This document shows positions 54,073 through 63,787 of a stretch of 64,000 nt of DNA, in pieces. Below the pieces are notes generated by a model, which was given only the letters and a program-made list of their open reading frames with translations, did not search any database and was not told the DNA's origin. Positions within the stretch are counted from its first letter, which is position 1, and each line of letters starts with the position of its first letter. The DNA is from Isoptericola variabilis 225 (GTDB lineage: Bacteria > Actinomycetota > Actinomycetes > Actinomycetales > Cellulomonadaceae). The DNA is taken from positions 2,480,001 through 2,544,000 of the forward strand of contig NC_015588.1 in the NCBI RefSeq assembly GCF_000215105.1, given 5' to 3'. The position numbers and the translations under genes were made by a program.

Positions 54073-54906
54073 TCAGTGCCAGTAGGAGACTTCCTCGACG
54101 CCCGGCCGGTACTCGAAGTGCCACGGCTCGTACTTGCCGCTGCCGCCGCGCTGCGCCCACGGCGGGTTCTCCCACCCGTACGCGGGGCCGTTCTCCCACA
54201 GCCAGCGGTACACCTCGGCGTTGCCCGTCTCCTTGGAGCACAGGTCGATCGCCAGGCCCCACCCGTGCATGGAGCGCCCCGGGGTCGCGGCGAGGTAGCC
54301 GCGGCTCGCCTTGACCGAGTACTGCGAGGCGAGCGAGCGGTAGCTGTCCACGAGGCACAGGTTGCGACCGAAGCGGGCGCGGAACGCCTCGTTGAGCGCG
54401 CTGAGCGCGACGGCGGCGTCGGGGCGCAGCCGCTCCCCCTCCTGCCACAGGGCGCACAGCGAGTGGTCGGCCAGGCGGCCGTTGCTGCCCTCGACCGGGG
54501 CGTCCGGGTCGCAGCCGGGCAGCGGGTCGCGCTCGGACGAGCGGCTGGCCGCGACCGTCACGCGCGAGTCGCGCACCTCGGCCGCGATGGCCGCGGAGGT
54601 GCGCGGAGGCGGGCCGGGCTGGCGGAGCACCTCGAGCGTCGTGGGACCCTGCGGGCTCGTGTCGAGCGCGAACGGCGACTCGTCCCCGACGGCGGCGTCG
54701 TCGCCGCCGAGCGGCACGGCGATGGTGGCGGCGGCGAGCGAGCCGAGGACCGTCAGCCGGGTGGCCCACCTCTGGCCCGGGGAGGCCGCGGCGTGCGCCG
54801 GCGCGGGGCGCTTGCGCGGCTTGCGGCCGCTGCGGGCGCGCTCCGCCTCGCGCATCGCGCGACGGGAGGCGAGTGGCCGGTCGTCGCCCTGCGGGCTCGC
54901 CTCCAC
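54073..54906 (-). CDS. M15-family D-alanyl-D-alanine carboxypeptidase-like protein
   Basis: A 277-residue protein with a basic cytoplasmic N-terminus, a membrane-anchor or signal helix at about residues 50-68, a low-complexity linker and a VanY-type peptidase domain. The zinc ligands are His214 and Asp221 in SMHGWGLAIDLC and His263 in PWHFEY. It probably trims peptidoglycan outside the membrane. I use GTG 54906 with GGAGG just upstream; the track from the promoter at 54958-54986 includes a 20-bp palindrome in the leader. Confidence 0.85.
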   Translation of the reverse strand: MEASPQGDDRPLASRRAMREAERARSGRKPRKRPAPAHAAASPGQRWATRLTVLGSLAAATIAVPLGGDDAAVGDESPFALDTSPQGPTTLEVLRQPGPPPRTSAAIAAEVRDSRVTVAASRSSERDPLPGCDPDAPVEGSNGRLADHSLCALWQEGERLRPDAAVALSALNEAFRARFGRNLCLVDSYRSLASQYSVKASRGYLAATPGRSMHGWGLAIDLCSKETGNAEVYRWLWENGPAYGWENPPWAQRGGSGKYEPWHFEYRPGVEEVSYWH

Positions 54907-54929
54907 GACACCTCCGTACCTCGCACACC

Positions 54930-54949
54930 GGGCCGCCGATCGGCGGCCC
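54930..54949 (-). other. 20-bp palindrome in the peptidase leader
   Basis: GGGCCGCCGATCGGCGGCCC is a perfect palindrome starting a few bases after the expected transcription start. It would form a hairpin at the very 5' end of the mRNA, or serve as a weak terminator for the upstream CNNM genes. Confidence 0.45.
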
Positions 54950-54957
54950 GTCACGGA

Positions 54958-54986
54958 ACCATAACGGGGACCGGCGCCACGGCCAA
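54958..54986 (-). promoter_or_regulatory. Putative promoter of the M15 peptidase gene
   Basis: TTGGCC (54981-54986) and TATGGT (54958-54963) on the minus strand are 17 bp apart, one of the better sigma70-type matches in the window. Confidence 0.55.
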
Positions 54987-55033
54987 GTCCCCTGGTGGCG
55001 AACCGCCCGGACCTCTGCTAGCGCGCCGCGGGC

Positions 55034-56092
55034 TCACACCGGCGGGCGACGCCTCTGCATGGCGTCGCGCACCTCGCCGACGAGCTCCTCGAGGATGTCC
55101 TCGAGGAACACCACGCCGACCACGCCCGAGGGCCCCTCGACGCGCGCGAGGTGCGCGCCGGTGCGCTGCATCGCCCGCAGCGCGTCCTCCACCTCGGCGT
55201 CGGGGTGCACGGACGCGAGCGCGCGCACCCGCCACGACGGCACGGGGTCGAACCGGTCGCCGTTCGTCGCGTACAGGACGTCCTTGAGGTGCAGGTATCC
55301 GACGAGCTCGTCAGCGCCGCTGGCGCCCGGCCCGACGACCGGGAACCGGCTGAAGCCCGTACGCGAGACGAGGTGCTCGACGTCGTCGGGCGTCACGCCC
55401 ACGCCGACCGTGACGAGCTCGCCGACGGGCACCATGACCTCGCCCGCGGTGCGCGACGAGAACTCGATGGCACCCGTGAGCAGGCCGTGCTCGTCCTGGA
55501 GCAACCCCTCGGCCTGCGAGTGCTCGACGATCGACTGCACCTCCTCGGCCGTGAACGCCGAGGCGACCTCGTCCTTGGGCTCGACGCCGGTGAGCCGCAC
55601 CGCATGGTTGGCCACCCAGTTGAGCGCCACGATGACGGGCCGGATCACGCGGGCGAAGAGCACGAGCGGCGGCGCGAACCACAGCGCGGCCGCCTCCGGC
55701 CCCGCCACGGCGAGGTTCTTCGGGACCATCTCGCCGAGCACCACGTGCAGGTACACGACGATCGCGAGCGCGATGACCATCGCGACGGGGTGGACGAGCT
55801 GCTCGGGCACGCCGAGCGTGTGGAACGGCCCCTCGAGCATGTGCGCGAGCGCCGGCTCGGCGACGATGCCGAGACCCGTCGAGCACACGGTGATGCCGAG
55901 CTGGGCGCACGCGAGCATGAGCGAGACGTGCTCCATGGCCCACAGGACGATCTTGGCCCGGCGCTCGCCGGCCTCGGCGCGCGGCTCGATCGTGCTGCGG
56001 CGCACCGACAGGACGGCGAACTCGGCGCCGACGAAGAAGGCGTTGCCCGCCAGGAGCAGCAGGCCGACGACGAGAGCGGTCGTCGTGCTCAT
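55034..56092 (-). CDS. CNNM/DUF21 transporter-like protein with CBS domains, short form
   Basis: A 352-residue membrane protein with a DUF21 (CNNM) domain of about four helices in residues 1-180, then a pair of CBS domains ([27 protein letters not shown]). The C-terminal CorC/HlyC domain of its upstream partner is missing. Relatives handle magnesium or cobalt efflux. Its ATG overlaps the upstream gene's stop as ATGA, a tandem pair common in actinobacteria. Confidence 0.9.
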   Translation of the reverse strand: MSTTTALVVGLLLLAGNAFFVGAEFAVLSVRRSTIEPRAEAGERRAKIVLWAMEHVSLMLACAQLGITVCSTGLGIVAEPALAHMLEGPFHTLGVPEQLVHPVAMVIALAIVVYLHVVLGEMVPKNLAVAGPEAAALWFAPPLVLFARVIRPVIVALNWVANHAVRLTGVEPKDEVASAFTAEEVQSIVEHSQAEGLLQDEHGLLTGAIEFSSRTAGEVMVPVGELVTVGVGVTPDDVEHLVSRTGFSRFPVVGPGASGADELVGYLHLKDVLYATNGDRFDPVPSWRVRALASVHPDAEVEDALRAMQRTGAHLARVEGPSGVVGVVFLEDILEELVGEVRDAMQRRRPPV

Positions 56093-57453
56093 CGCGCCAC
56101 CTCCGCGCCGGGGGCGTCGGCGTCGTCGGCGGCCTGCACCCGGAGCCTCTCGACGCGCCGGCCCTCCATCGCCTCGACCCGCAGGACGACGTCGTCGACC
56201 CGGACCGAGTCGCCGACGTCGGGCACGCGGCCGAGCTCGGCCATGACGAGCCCGCCGAGCGTCTCGTACGCGGGACCCTCGGGGACGACGAGGCCGGTCG
56301 TCTCCTGGAGCTCGTCGGGGCGCAGCACGCCCGGCACGACCCAGGAGCCGTCGGCGCTGCGGACGGCGCCCGCGCGACGGCGGTCGTGCTCGTCCGCGAC
56401 GTCGCCCACGAGCTCCTCCACGACGTCCTCGAGCGTGACGATGCCCGACGTGCCGCCGTACTCGTCGACGACGACGGCCATCTGCAGGCCCAGCGAGCGC
56501 AGCTCGACGAGCAGCGGGCCGAGGCTCACGGTCTCGGGGACGCGCGGCGCGTCGTCCATGAGCGCGGCGGCGGGCACCTCGGCGCGCTTCTCGTACGGGA
56601 CGCTGACGGCGCGGCGCAGGTGCACCAGGCCCACGACGTCGTCCCGGTCGTCCCCGATGACGGGGAACCGCGAGTGGCCGGTGCGGCGGGCGAGCGCCAC
56701 GACCTCCTCGGCCGTCGTGTCGCGCTCGACGACGACCATGCGGGTGCGGTCGGTCATGACGTCGCGCGCGCTGAGCTCGTGCAGCTCGATCGAGTTGGTC
56801 AGCAGGGTCGCCACCGACTGCTCGAGCGTGCCCTCCTGCGCCGAGCGGCGCACGAGGGACAGCAGCTCCTGGGGCGAGCGCGCGCCGGACAGCTCCTCGC
56901 GCGGCTCGACGCCCATGCGTCGCAGCAGCGCGTTGGCGGACCCGTTGAGCGCCCGGATGAGCGGGAGGAACGCCGTGGTGAAGACGCGCTGCACGGGCAC
57001 GACGGCCCGCGCCGTCGTGTACGGCGTCGACAGGGCGTAGTTCTTGGGGATCAGCTCGCCGAAGAGCATCGAGAAGCCGTTGACGACGACGAGCGACAGG
57101 ACGCCCGCCAGCACGCCCGACAGGCCGCGGCCGAGCGGCGTGGCGGCGAACGCGGCGTCGAACAGGGACAGCAGCGCGGGCTGCGCGGTGTACCCGAGCA
57201 GGATCGTGGTGATCGTGATGCCGACCTGCGCCGAGCTCAGCTCGGTCGACAGGTGCTTGAGCCCGGCGCGGACGGCGCGGTCCCGTCGGTCCGACGGGCG
57301 CCTCCTGCCGGGCGAGGGACTGTCGCCCTCCTCGTCGTCGCCGCCGACGACGGCCGGGTCGAGCGTCACGAGCGAGAACTCGCTCGCCACGAAGACGGCG
57401 GTGCCGGCGGTGAGCGCCACACCGAGGGCGATCATCAGGACGTCGCCTAGCAC
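56089..57453 (-). CDS. CNNM/DUF21-CBS-CorC_HlyC membrane protein, long form
   Basis: A 454-residue member of the CNNM family: DUF21 membrane domain (residues 1-200, with [14 protein letters not shown]), two CBS domains ([34 protein letters not shown]) and a complete C-terminal CorC_HlyC domain. It probably forms a heteromer with the short form encoded next. GTG 57453 has GAGG 6 nt upstream; ATG 57435 is the alternative. Confidence 0.9.
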   Translation of the reverse strand: MLGDVLMIALGVALTAGTAVFVASEFSLVTLDPAVVGGDDEEGDSPSPGRRRPSDRRDRAVRAGLKHLSTELSSAQVGITITTILLGYTAQPALLSLFDAAFAATPLGRGLSGVLAGVLSLVVVNGFSMLFGELIPKNYALSTPYTTARAVVPVQRVFTTAFLPLIRALNGSANALLRRMGVEPREELSGARSPQELLSLVRRSAQEGTLEQSVATLLTNSIELHELSARDVMTDRTRMVVVERDTTAEEVVALARRTGHSRFPVIGDDRDDVVGLVHLRRAVSVPYEKRAEVPAAALMDDAPRVPETVSLGPLLVELRSLGLQMAVVVDEYGGTSGIVTLEDVVEELVGDVADEHDRRRAGAVRSADGSWVVPGVLRPDELQETTGLVVPEGPAYETLGGLVMAELGRVPDVGDSVRVDDVVLRVEAMEGRRVERLRVQAADDADAPGAEVAR

Positions 57454-57491
57454 GCGAGGCCTCGCAGGGTGACGATCCGGCAGGAAAGGCT

Positions 57492-57520
57492 GGTATATCG
57501 GCTGTCGTCCATCGTGGCAC
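57492..57520 (-). promoter_or_regulatory. Putative promoter of the CNNM gene pair
   Basis: GTGCCA (57515-57520) and TATACC (57492-57497) on the minus strand with a 17-bp spacer, in the 150-bp gap divergent from the response regulator gene. Confidence 0.4.
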
Positions 57521-57603
57521 CGATCGTAACGCCGGGGGCCCGGGCTCGTCGCCGGACAGCGTGTGCACAGCGCGTCCCCAGGTCCGCGGTGCAAGATGGG
57601 CCC

Positions 57604-58353
57604 ATGACGACCACTCCCCCTGCAGCGGCCGGCGGCTCCGGCCCGGCCGTCGCCGGACAGCAGAGCGCGACCGTGCTCGTCGTGGAGGACGAGCCGGCGA
57701 TCGCCACCGCGATCGCGCAGCGACTGTCGGCGGAGGGCTGGCGCGTCGAGGTCGCGCGCGACGGCCTCTCGGGCGTCGACGCCGCGGCCCGGCTCCAGCC
57801 CGACGCCGTCGTCCTCGACGTCATGCTGCCCGGCATCGACGGGCTCGAGGTGACGCGACGCATCCAGGCCGAGCGCCCCGTGCCGATCCTCATGCTCACG
57901 GCCCGCGACGACGAGACCGACATGCTCGTCGGGCTCGGCGTCGGCGCGGACGACTACATGACCAAGCCGTTCTCCATGCGCGAGCTCGTCGCGCGCGTGA
58001 AGGCGCTGCTGCGGCGGGTCGAGCGGGCGGCCCAGGTCGTCGTCACCGCGCCGGCCGACCCGCCGATCGTCATGGGAGACGTGACGATCGACCGCGCCCA
58101 GCGCCGGGTGCACCGGGGCGGCGAGGAGGTCCACCTCACGCCGACCGAGTTCGAGCTGCTCGTCATGCTGGCGAGCTCCCCCAAGACCGTCCTCACGCGC
58201 GAGCGGCTGCTCGCCGAGGTGTGGGACTGGGCGGACGCGAGCGGGACGCGCACCGTCGACTCGCACATCAAGGCGCTGCGCCGCAAGCTCGGGGCGGACC
58301 TCATCCGCACCGTGCACGGCGTCGGGTACGCCTTCGAGCCGCCGGCAGGCTGA
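57604..58353 (+). CDS. OmpR-family response regulator
   Basis: A 249-residue two-component regulator. The receiver domain begins near residue 24 with VLVVEDEP; the phosphorylated residue is Asp72 in VVLDVMLPG and the conserved lysine is in DYMTKPF. The winged-helix output domain occupies about residues 150-245 (TPTEFELLVML, RTVDSHIKALRRKL). The ATG has no ribosome binding site and sits just after CAAGAT, so it may be leaderless. The kinase gene follows 1 bp after its stop codon. Confidence 0.94.
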   Translation: MTTTPPAAAGGSGPAVAGQQSATVLVVEDEPAIATAIAQRLSAEGWRVEVARDGLSGVDAAARLQPDAVVLDVMLPGIDGLEVTRRIQAERPVPILMLTARDDETDMLVGLGVGADDYMTKPFSMRELVARVKALLRRVERAAQVVVTAPADPPIVMGDVTIDRAQRRVHRGGEEVHLTPTEFELLVMLASSPKTVLTRERLLAEVWDWADASGTRTVDSHIKALRRKLGADLIRTVHGVGYAFEPPAG

Positions 58354-58354
58354 C

Positions 58355-59464
58355 GTGCGCGAGCCGCACGGCCCGCAGGGCAAGGCCCGCAAGGAGCACC
58401 GCCGGCTGCCGGACGTGCGCCCCCTGGACCCGGTCCGGTCGATCAAGACCAAGCTCGGCGTCCTCGTCGTCGCGACCGTGACGTTCGCGGTGCTCATCAC
58501 CTGGGTCGGGCTGCGCAACGAGCTCGGCCCGACGCGGACCTTCCCGCTCGCGATCTTCCTGTCGCTCGTGCTCACGCAGCTCCTCGCGCGCGGCATGACC
58601 TCGCCCCTGCGCGACATGACGGCCGCGGCCCAGGCGATGGCCGACGGCCACTACTCGATCCGGGTGCGCGCCACGAGCCGGGACGAGGTCGGCCAGCTCG
58701 CCGAGGCCTTCAACATGATGGCCGCCGACCTGCACAACAGCGACAAGATCCGCCGCGAACTCATCGCGAACGTGTCGCACGAGCTCCGCACGCCCGTCGC
58801 GGCCCTGCAGGCCCAGCTCGAGAACATGGTCGACGGCGTCACCGAGCCGACCAAGGCGTCGCTCGAGCTCGCGCTCGAGCAGACCGAGCGGCTGACCCGG
58901 CTCGTGACGTACCTGCTCGACCTGTCGCGCGTCGAGGCGGGCGCCTCGGCGCTCGTGCTGAGCGACGTCGCGGTGGGCGACTTCCTCGAGGAGTGCGCGC
59001 AGGCCGTGTCGATGGTCGACGCCGGCAAGGGCCTGAGCTACGTCGTCGACGTCACGCCGCCCGACCTCAGCCTCGAGGCCGACGCCGAGCGGCTGCGCCA
59101 GGTCGTGACCAACCTGCTGCAGAACGCGATCCGCCACTCGCCGCACGGCGGCACGGTCCGGCTCGACGCCTACCCGGTCGACGACACCGTCGTCATCGAG
59201 GTCAGCGACGAGGGACCGGGGATCGCGCCCGAGGACCGCGAGCGCATCTTCGAGCGGTTCGCGCGCGGCTCGTCGGCGACGCGCGTGCACTCCGGGTCCG
59301 CGAGCGGCGGGACGGGCATCGGGCTCGCGATCGTGCGCTGGGCCGTCGACCTCCACGGCGGTCACGTCGAGGTCGCCGACACGACCCGCGGGGCCACGAT
59401 GCGCGTGACGCTGCCCGCCGTCGCGCGCCCGGCACCCGGTGTCACGACCGAGTCGGACGCCTGA
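58355..59464 (+). CDS. Sensor histidine kinase
   Basis: A 369-residue membrane kinase, partner of the regulator upstream. Two hydrophobic helices (about residues 34-51 and 60-76) flank a very short extracellular loop of 8-10 residues, so it probably senses signals inside the membrane or cytoplasm. A HAMP domain follows, then His142 in NVSHELRTP and the ATPase domain (NLLQNAIRHS, DEGPGIAPED, GGTGIGLAIV). GTG start. Confidence 0.93.
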   Translation: MREPHGPQGKARKEHRRLPDVRPLDPVRSIKTKLGVLVVATVTFAVLITWVGLRNELGPTRTFPLAIFLSLVLTQLLARGMTSPLRDMTAAAQAMADGHYSIRVRATSRDEVGQLAEAFNMMAADLHNSDKIRRELIANVSHELRTPVAALQAQLENMVDGVTEPTKASLELALEQTERLTRLVTYLLDLSRVEAGASALVLSDVAVGDFLEECAQAVSMVDAGKGLSYVVDVTPPDLSLEADAERLRQVVTNLLQNAIRHSPHGGTVRLDAYPVDDTVVIEVSDEGPGIAPEDRERIFERFARGSSATRVHSGSASGGTGIGLAIVRWAVDLHGGHVEVADTTRGATMRVTLPAVARPAPGVTTESDA

Positions 59465-59507
59465 GACGGCGTCGCAGCGCCCGTCCGGAACGTGAGATCC
59501 GTCACAC

Positions 59508-59569
59508 CGCAACGTCGGCGTCGCGCGGTCGTGGACAGCGCATGACGCCGCTCGACGCAACGTCGACGT
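59508..59569. repeat. Two direct 14-bp repeats upstream of kgd
   Basis: CGCAACGTCGGCGT (59508-59521) and CGCAACGTCGACGT (59556-59569) differ at one base and are 48 bp apart in the 263-bp gap before kgd. They could be binding sites of a kgd regulator. A 7-bp stem hairpin (59685-59704) lies closer to the gene, after a TAGGCT element at 59674-59679. Confidence 0.4.
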
Positions 59570-59727
59570 GTCGTTTCCCCGTCTATTACCCGGCGCGCGC
59601 AGTAGGTGTCCAACGGCCAATCACCGCGAGGACTGGCGCGGCGGCGCGCCGCTGCGGGGCGCGCCCGAGGGCATAGGCTGGACTTTGCCCGATCCGACGG
59701 GCAACGGCACAGATCCGACGTAGCAAT

Positions 59728-62700
59728 GTGGTGAAAGTGGGCGATCCGCGCGTGGTGTCCCCGAAGGCTGGTTCAGAGTCGATCAGCGCAGCGAGCGCGT
59801 CGTTCGGAGCCAACGAGTGGCTCGTCGACGAGCTCTACGAGCAGTACCTCAAGGACAAGAACGCGGTGGACCCCGCGTGGTGGGACTTCTTCGCCGACTA
59901 CACGCCGGCCGAGTCGCGGGAGGGGTCCGACGGCGCGTCGGAGCCCGCGGCGTCCGGCGAGCCGGCGTCGGGCCAGCCGGCGCCCTCGGCGCCCGCGCAG
60001 CAGGCGCCCGACACGCAGGCCCCCGCCGCGGTCGAGTCGACGCCCGCGGCGCCGCGCGGCCAGGGCCGCTCGACGGCGGGCACCGCCGCCGCCGAGGAGG
60101 CGCAGCCCGTGCGCCCCGCCCCGGTCCCCGCGGACCCGACGGCGAGCGCGGCGGAGCCGGTCGACACCCGCCCCGTCGCCGAGGCCCAGCCTGCGACGGC
60201 CCCGTACGCCGAGGTCGCGCGCCAGACGCCGCGGACGGACGAGGACCGGGCGACCGACGTGGTCCAGAAGCTGCGCGGCCCGGCCGCGCGCGTCGTCGCC
60301 AACATGGAGTCCTCGCTCGAGGTCCCGACCGCGACCTCGGTGCGCGCGGTGCCCGCCAAGCTCATGGTGGACAACCGCATCGTCATCAACAACCACCTCG
60401 CGCGCGGCCGCGGCGGCAAGATCTCGTTCACGCACCTCATCGGGTTCGCGCTGGTCGAGGCGCTCGCCGACATGCCGGTCATGAACGCGCACTACCAGCT
60501 CGTCGACGGCAAGCCCGGCATCGTGCAGCCCGCCCACGTCGGCTTCGGCCTCGCGATCGACCTGGCCAAGCCCGACGGCTCGCGACAGCTGCTCGTGCCG
60601 AGCATCAAGAAGGCCGACGAGCTCGACTTCGCCGGCTTCTGGGCCGCGTACGAGGACCTCGTCCGCAAGGCCCGCGCCGGCAAGCTCACCGTCGAGGACT
60701 TCGCCGGCACGACGATCTCGCTGACGAACCCCGGCGGCATCGGCACGGTGCACTCGGTGCCGCGCCTCATGCAGGGCCAGGGCACGATCATCGGCGTCGG
60801 CGCCATGGACTACCCCGCCGAGTTCGCGGGCGCCTCCGAGGAGCAGCTCGCGCGCATGGGCGTGTCGAAGGTCATGACGATCACGTCGACCTACGACCAC
60901 CGGATCATCCAGGGCGCACAGTCCGGCGAGTTCCTCAAGATCCTCGCCAACAAGCTGCTCGGCCTCGACGGCTTCTACGACCGGGTCTTCGCGGCGCTGC
61001 GCGTGCCGTACGAGCCCGTGCGCTGGGTGCGCGACAACACCACGGACGCCGACGTCGAGGCCGCCAAGCCCGCCCGCATCGCCGAGCTCATCCACTCCTA
61101 CCGCTCGCGCGGCCACCTCATGGCCGACACCGACCCGCTCGCGTACCGCCAGCGCAAGCACCCGGACCTCGACATCCAGAACCACGGCCTGACGCTGTGG
61201 GACCTGGACCGCACGTTCCCGGTCAGCGGCTTCGGCGGCAAGCAGAAGGCGACGCTGCGCGAGACGCTCGGTCTGCTGCGCGACTCGTACTGCCGCTCGA
61301 TCGGCGTCGAGTACATGCACATCTCCGACCCGGCGCAGCGCAAGTGGCTCCAGGACCGGCTCGAGTCCGGCTACGCGCGCACGCCGCGCGAGGACCAGCT
61401 GCGCATCCTGCGCCGGCTCAACTCGGCCGAGGCGTTCGAGACGTTCCTGCAGACCAAGTACGTCGGCCAGAAGCGCTTCTCGCTCGAGGGCGGCGAGTCG
61501 GTCATCCCGCTGCTCGACGCGATCCTGTCGAAGGCGGCCGAGAACGGCCTCGACGAGGTCGGCATCGGCATGGCGCACCGCGGCCGGCTCAACGTGCTCG
61601 CCAACATCGCGGGCAAGAGCTACGCCCAGATCTTCAAGGAGTTCGAGGGCCAGCTCGACCCGAAGAGCGTCCAGGGCTCCGGCGACGTGAAGTACCACCT
61701 CGGGACCGAGGGCGTGTTCACGGCCGAGTCGGGCGCGACGACGAAGGTCTACCTCGCGGCGAACCCGTCGCACCTCGAGGCGGTCGACCCGGTGCTCGAG
61801 GGCATCGTGCGCGCCAAGCAGGACCGCATCGACCTGGGCGGCGACGGCTTCTCGGTGCTGCCGATCCTCATCCACGGCGACGCCGCGTTCGCCGGGCAGG
61901 GCGTCGTGCCGGAGGTGCTGAACCTGTCGCAACTGCGCGGGTACCGCACGGGCGGCACGATCCACGTGATCATCAACAACCAGGTCGGCTTCACGACCGG
62001 CCCGTCGTCGTCGCGCTCGACGACGTACGCGACGGACGTCGCCAAGGGCTTCCAGATCCCGGTGTTCCACGTGAACGGCGACGACCCCGAGGCGTGCGTG
62101 CGCGTGGCCGAGCTCGCCTTCGCCTACCGCGAGCAGTTCGACCGCGACGTGATCATCGACATGATCTGCTACCGCCGCCGCGGCCACAACGAGGGCGACG
62201 ACCCGTCGATGACGCAGCCGCTCATGTACAACCTCATCGAGGCCAAGCAGTCGGTCCGCAAGCTCTACACGAAGAACCTCGTGGCGCGCGGCGACATCAC
62301 GGTCGAGGAGGCCGAGCAGGCGCTCAAGGACTACCAGGCCCAGCTCGAGCGCGTCTTCACCGAGACCAAGTCCGGCGCGTACACCGTCCCGGAGGGCACG
62401 GAGGAGATCGCCGGCCTGGAGCGGCCCGAGTCGCAGCGGGCCGACGCCGGCACGATGGTCGGCTGGAAGACGGCGATCCCGCACTCGGTCCTCGAGCGCG
62501 TCGGGGAGGTGCACGTCACCCCGCCCGAGGGCTTCACGGTCCACCCGAAGCTCATGCCGCTGCTCGAGAAGCGCCAGCTCATGGCCAAGGAGGGCGGCAT
62601 CGACTGGGGCTTCGGCGAGCTCGTCGCGTTCGGCTCGCTCCTCATGGAGGGCACGCCCGTCCGCCTGGCCGGCCAGGACTCGCGCCGCGGCACGTTCGTC

Positions 62701-63633
62701 CAGCGCCACGCCGTGCTCCACGACCGGAACACGGGTGCCGAGTGGACGCCGCTGCTGTACCTGTCGGGCGACCAGGCCAAGTTCTGGGTCTACGACTCGT
62801 CGCTCAGCGAGTACGCGGCGCTCGGCTTCGAGTACGGCTACTCGGTCGAGCGGCCCGATGCCCTGGTGCTGTGGGAGGCGCAGTTCGGCGACTTCGTCAA
62901 CGGCGCCCAGACGATCATCGACGAGTTCATCTCGTCGGCCGAGCAGAAGTGGGGCCAGTACTCGTCGGTCGTCATGCTGCTGCCGCACGGGTACGAGGGC
63001 CAGGGCCCGGACCACTCGTCCGCCCGCGTCGAGCGCTTCCTGCAGCTCGCCGCCGAGGACAACATGACCATCGCCCAGCCGTCGACGCCCGCGTCGTACT
63101 TCCACCTGCTGCGCAAGCAGGCGTACCAGCGTCCGCGCCGCCCGCTCGTCGTCTTCACGCCGAAGCAGCTGCTGCGCCTCAAGGCCGCGGCGTCGAGCGT
63201 CGAGGACTTCACGACCGGCACGTTCGAGCCGCTGCTCGGCGACCAGGGCGTGGCGGACGGCTCGATCGACCCGGCGAAGGTCGACCGCGTCCTGCTGTGC
63301 ACGGGTCGCGTGTACTACGACCTCCTGGCCGAGCGGATCAAGCGTCAGGACGACCGCATCGCCCTGGTCCGGCTCGAGCAGCTCTACCCGCTGCCCGAGC
63401 AGCAGATCCGCGACGAGCTCGCGAAGTTCCCGAACGCCGAGGTCGTGTGGGTCCAGGACGAGCCCGAGAACCAGGGCGCCTGGTGGTTCCTGCACCTCAA
63501 CCTGCCGGACGACCTCCCGCGCGTCGGCGTCGTCTCGCGGCCCGCCTCGGCGTCGACCGCCGCCGGCACCGCGAAGCGGCACAAGGAGGAGCAGGCCGTG
63601 CTCATCGAGCAGGCGTTCACCCGCAGCCGCTGA
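59728..63633 (+). CDS. kgd: Multifunctional 2-oxoglutarate dehydrogenase E1/E2 (Kgd/OdhA type)
   Basis: A 1301-residue TCA-cycle enzyme of the actinobacterial type in which an E2 succinyltransferase catalytic domain is fused ahead of the thiamine-dependent E1. The N-terminal [18 protein letters not shown] segment is followed by an Ala/Pro/Glu-rich linker (about residues 70-165), the E2 domain with His391 in [10 protein letters not shown], and the E1 domain with the ThDP motif GDAAFAGQG...NNQ at about 716-755. There is no lipoyl domain, as known for the family. The start is uncertain: GTG 59728 or a nearby GTG, none with a good ribosome binding site. A strong terminator follows, so it is transcribed alone. 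Confidence 0.96.
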   Translation: MVKVGDPRVVSPKAGSESISAASASFGANEWLVDELYEQYLKDKNAVDPAWWDFFADYTPAESREGSDGASEPAASGEPASGQPAPSAPAQQAPDTQAPAAVESTPAAPRGQGRSTAGTAAAEEAQPVRPAPVPADPTASAAEPVDTRPVAEAQPATAPYAEVARQTPRTDEDRATDVVQKLRGPAARVVANMESSLEVPTATSVRAVPAKLMVDNRIVINNHLARGRGGKISFTHLIGFALVEALADMPVMNAHYQLVDGKPGIVQPAHVGFGLAIDLAKPDGSRQLLVPSIKKADELDFAGFWAAYEDLVRKARAGKLTVEDFAGTTISLTNPGGIGTVHSVPRLMQGQGTIIGVGAMDYPAEFAGASEEQLARMGVSKVMTITSTYDHRIIQGAQSGEFLKILANKLLGLDGFYDRVFAALRVPYEPVRWVRDNTTDADVEAAKPARIAELIHSYRSRGHLMADTDPLAYRQRKHPDLDIQNHGLTLWDLDRTFPVSGFGGKQKATLRETLGLLRDSYCRSIGVEYMHISDPAQRKWLQDRLESGYARTPREDQLRILRRLNSAEAFETFLQTKYVGQKRFSLEGGESVIPLLDAILSKAAENGLDEVGIGMAHRGRLNVLANIAGKSYAQIFKEFEGQLDPKSVQGSGDVKYHLGTEGVFTAESGATTKVYLAANPSHLEAVDPVLEGIVRAKQDRIDLGGDGFSVLPILIHGDAAFAGQGVVPEVLNLSQLRGYRTGGTIHVIINNQVGFTTGPSSSRSTTYATDVAKGFQIPVFHVNGDDPEACVRVAELAFAYREQFDRDVIIDMICYRRRGHNEGDDPSMTQPLMYNLIEAKQSVRKLYTKNLVARGDITVEEAEQALKDYQAQLERVFTETKSGAYTVPEGTEEIAGLERPESQRADAGTMVGWKTAIPHSVLERVGEVHVTPPEGFTVHPKLMPLLEKRQLMAKEGGIDWGFGELVAFGSLLMEGTPVRLAGQDSRRGTFVQRHAVLHDRNTGAEWTPLLYLSGDQAKFWVYDSSLSEYAALGFEYGYSVERPDALVLWEAQFGDFVNGAQTIIDEFISSAEQKWGQYSSVVMLLPHGYEGQGPDHSSARVERFLQLAAEDNMTIAQPSTPASYFHLLRKQAYQRPRRPLVVFTPKQLLRLKAAASSVEDFTTGTFEPLLGDQGVADGSIDPAKVDRVLLCTGRVYYDLLAERIKRQDDRIALVRLEQLYPLPEQQIRDELAKFPNAEVVWVQDEPENQGAWWFLHLNLPDDLPRVGVVSRPASASTAAGTAKRHKEEQAVLIEQAFTRSR

Positions 63634-63641
63634 CACCGGAC

Positions 63642-63686
63642 ACGACGGAGCCCCGCCCGCGCACCGCGCGAGCGGGGCTCCGTCGT
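63642..63686 (+). terminator. Terminator of kgd
   Basis: A perfect 15-bp stem (63642-63656 with 63672-63686) and 15-nt loop start 8 bp after the kgd stop codon. Confidence 0.85.
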
Positions 63687-63690
63687 CCGC

Positions 63691-63772
63691 CGAGGTAGCG
63701 CGTCCTTGCGCGAGGTAGCGCGTTCTTTCGCGAGGTAGCGCATCCTTGCGCGAGGTAGCGCGCTACCTCGCG
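63691..63772. repeat. 20-bp-period repeat array C (4 units plus inverted copy)
   Basis: CGAGGTAGCG recurs at 63691, 63711, 63731 and 63751, exactly 20 bp apart, with linkers such as CGTCCTTGCG. The last unit is mirrored to form a perfect 24-bp palindrome at 63749-63772. It fills the gap between kgd and the aldo/keto reductase gene. Confidence 0.85.
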
Positions 63773-63787
63773 GGAGTCCGCGGAGGG

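Noticed and set aside
59773..63636. Open frame of 1287 codons antisense to kgd
   Set aside because: It mirrors kgd codon for codon, is low-complexity Arg/Leu/Val/Asp-rich and has no domain. Long antisense frames are expected in very GC-rich genes.
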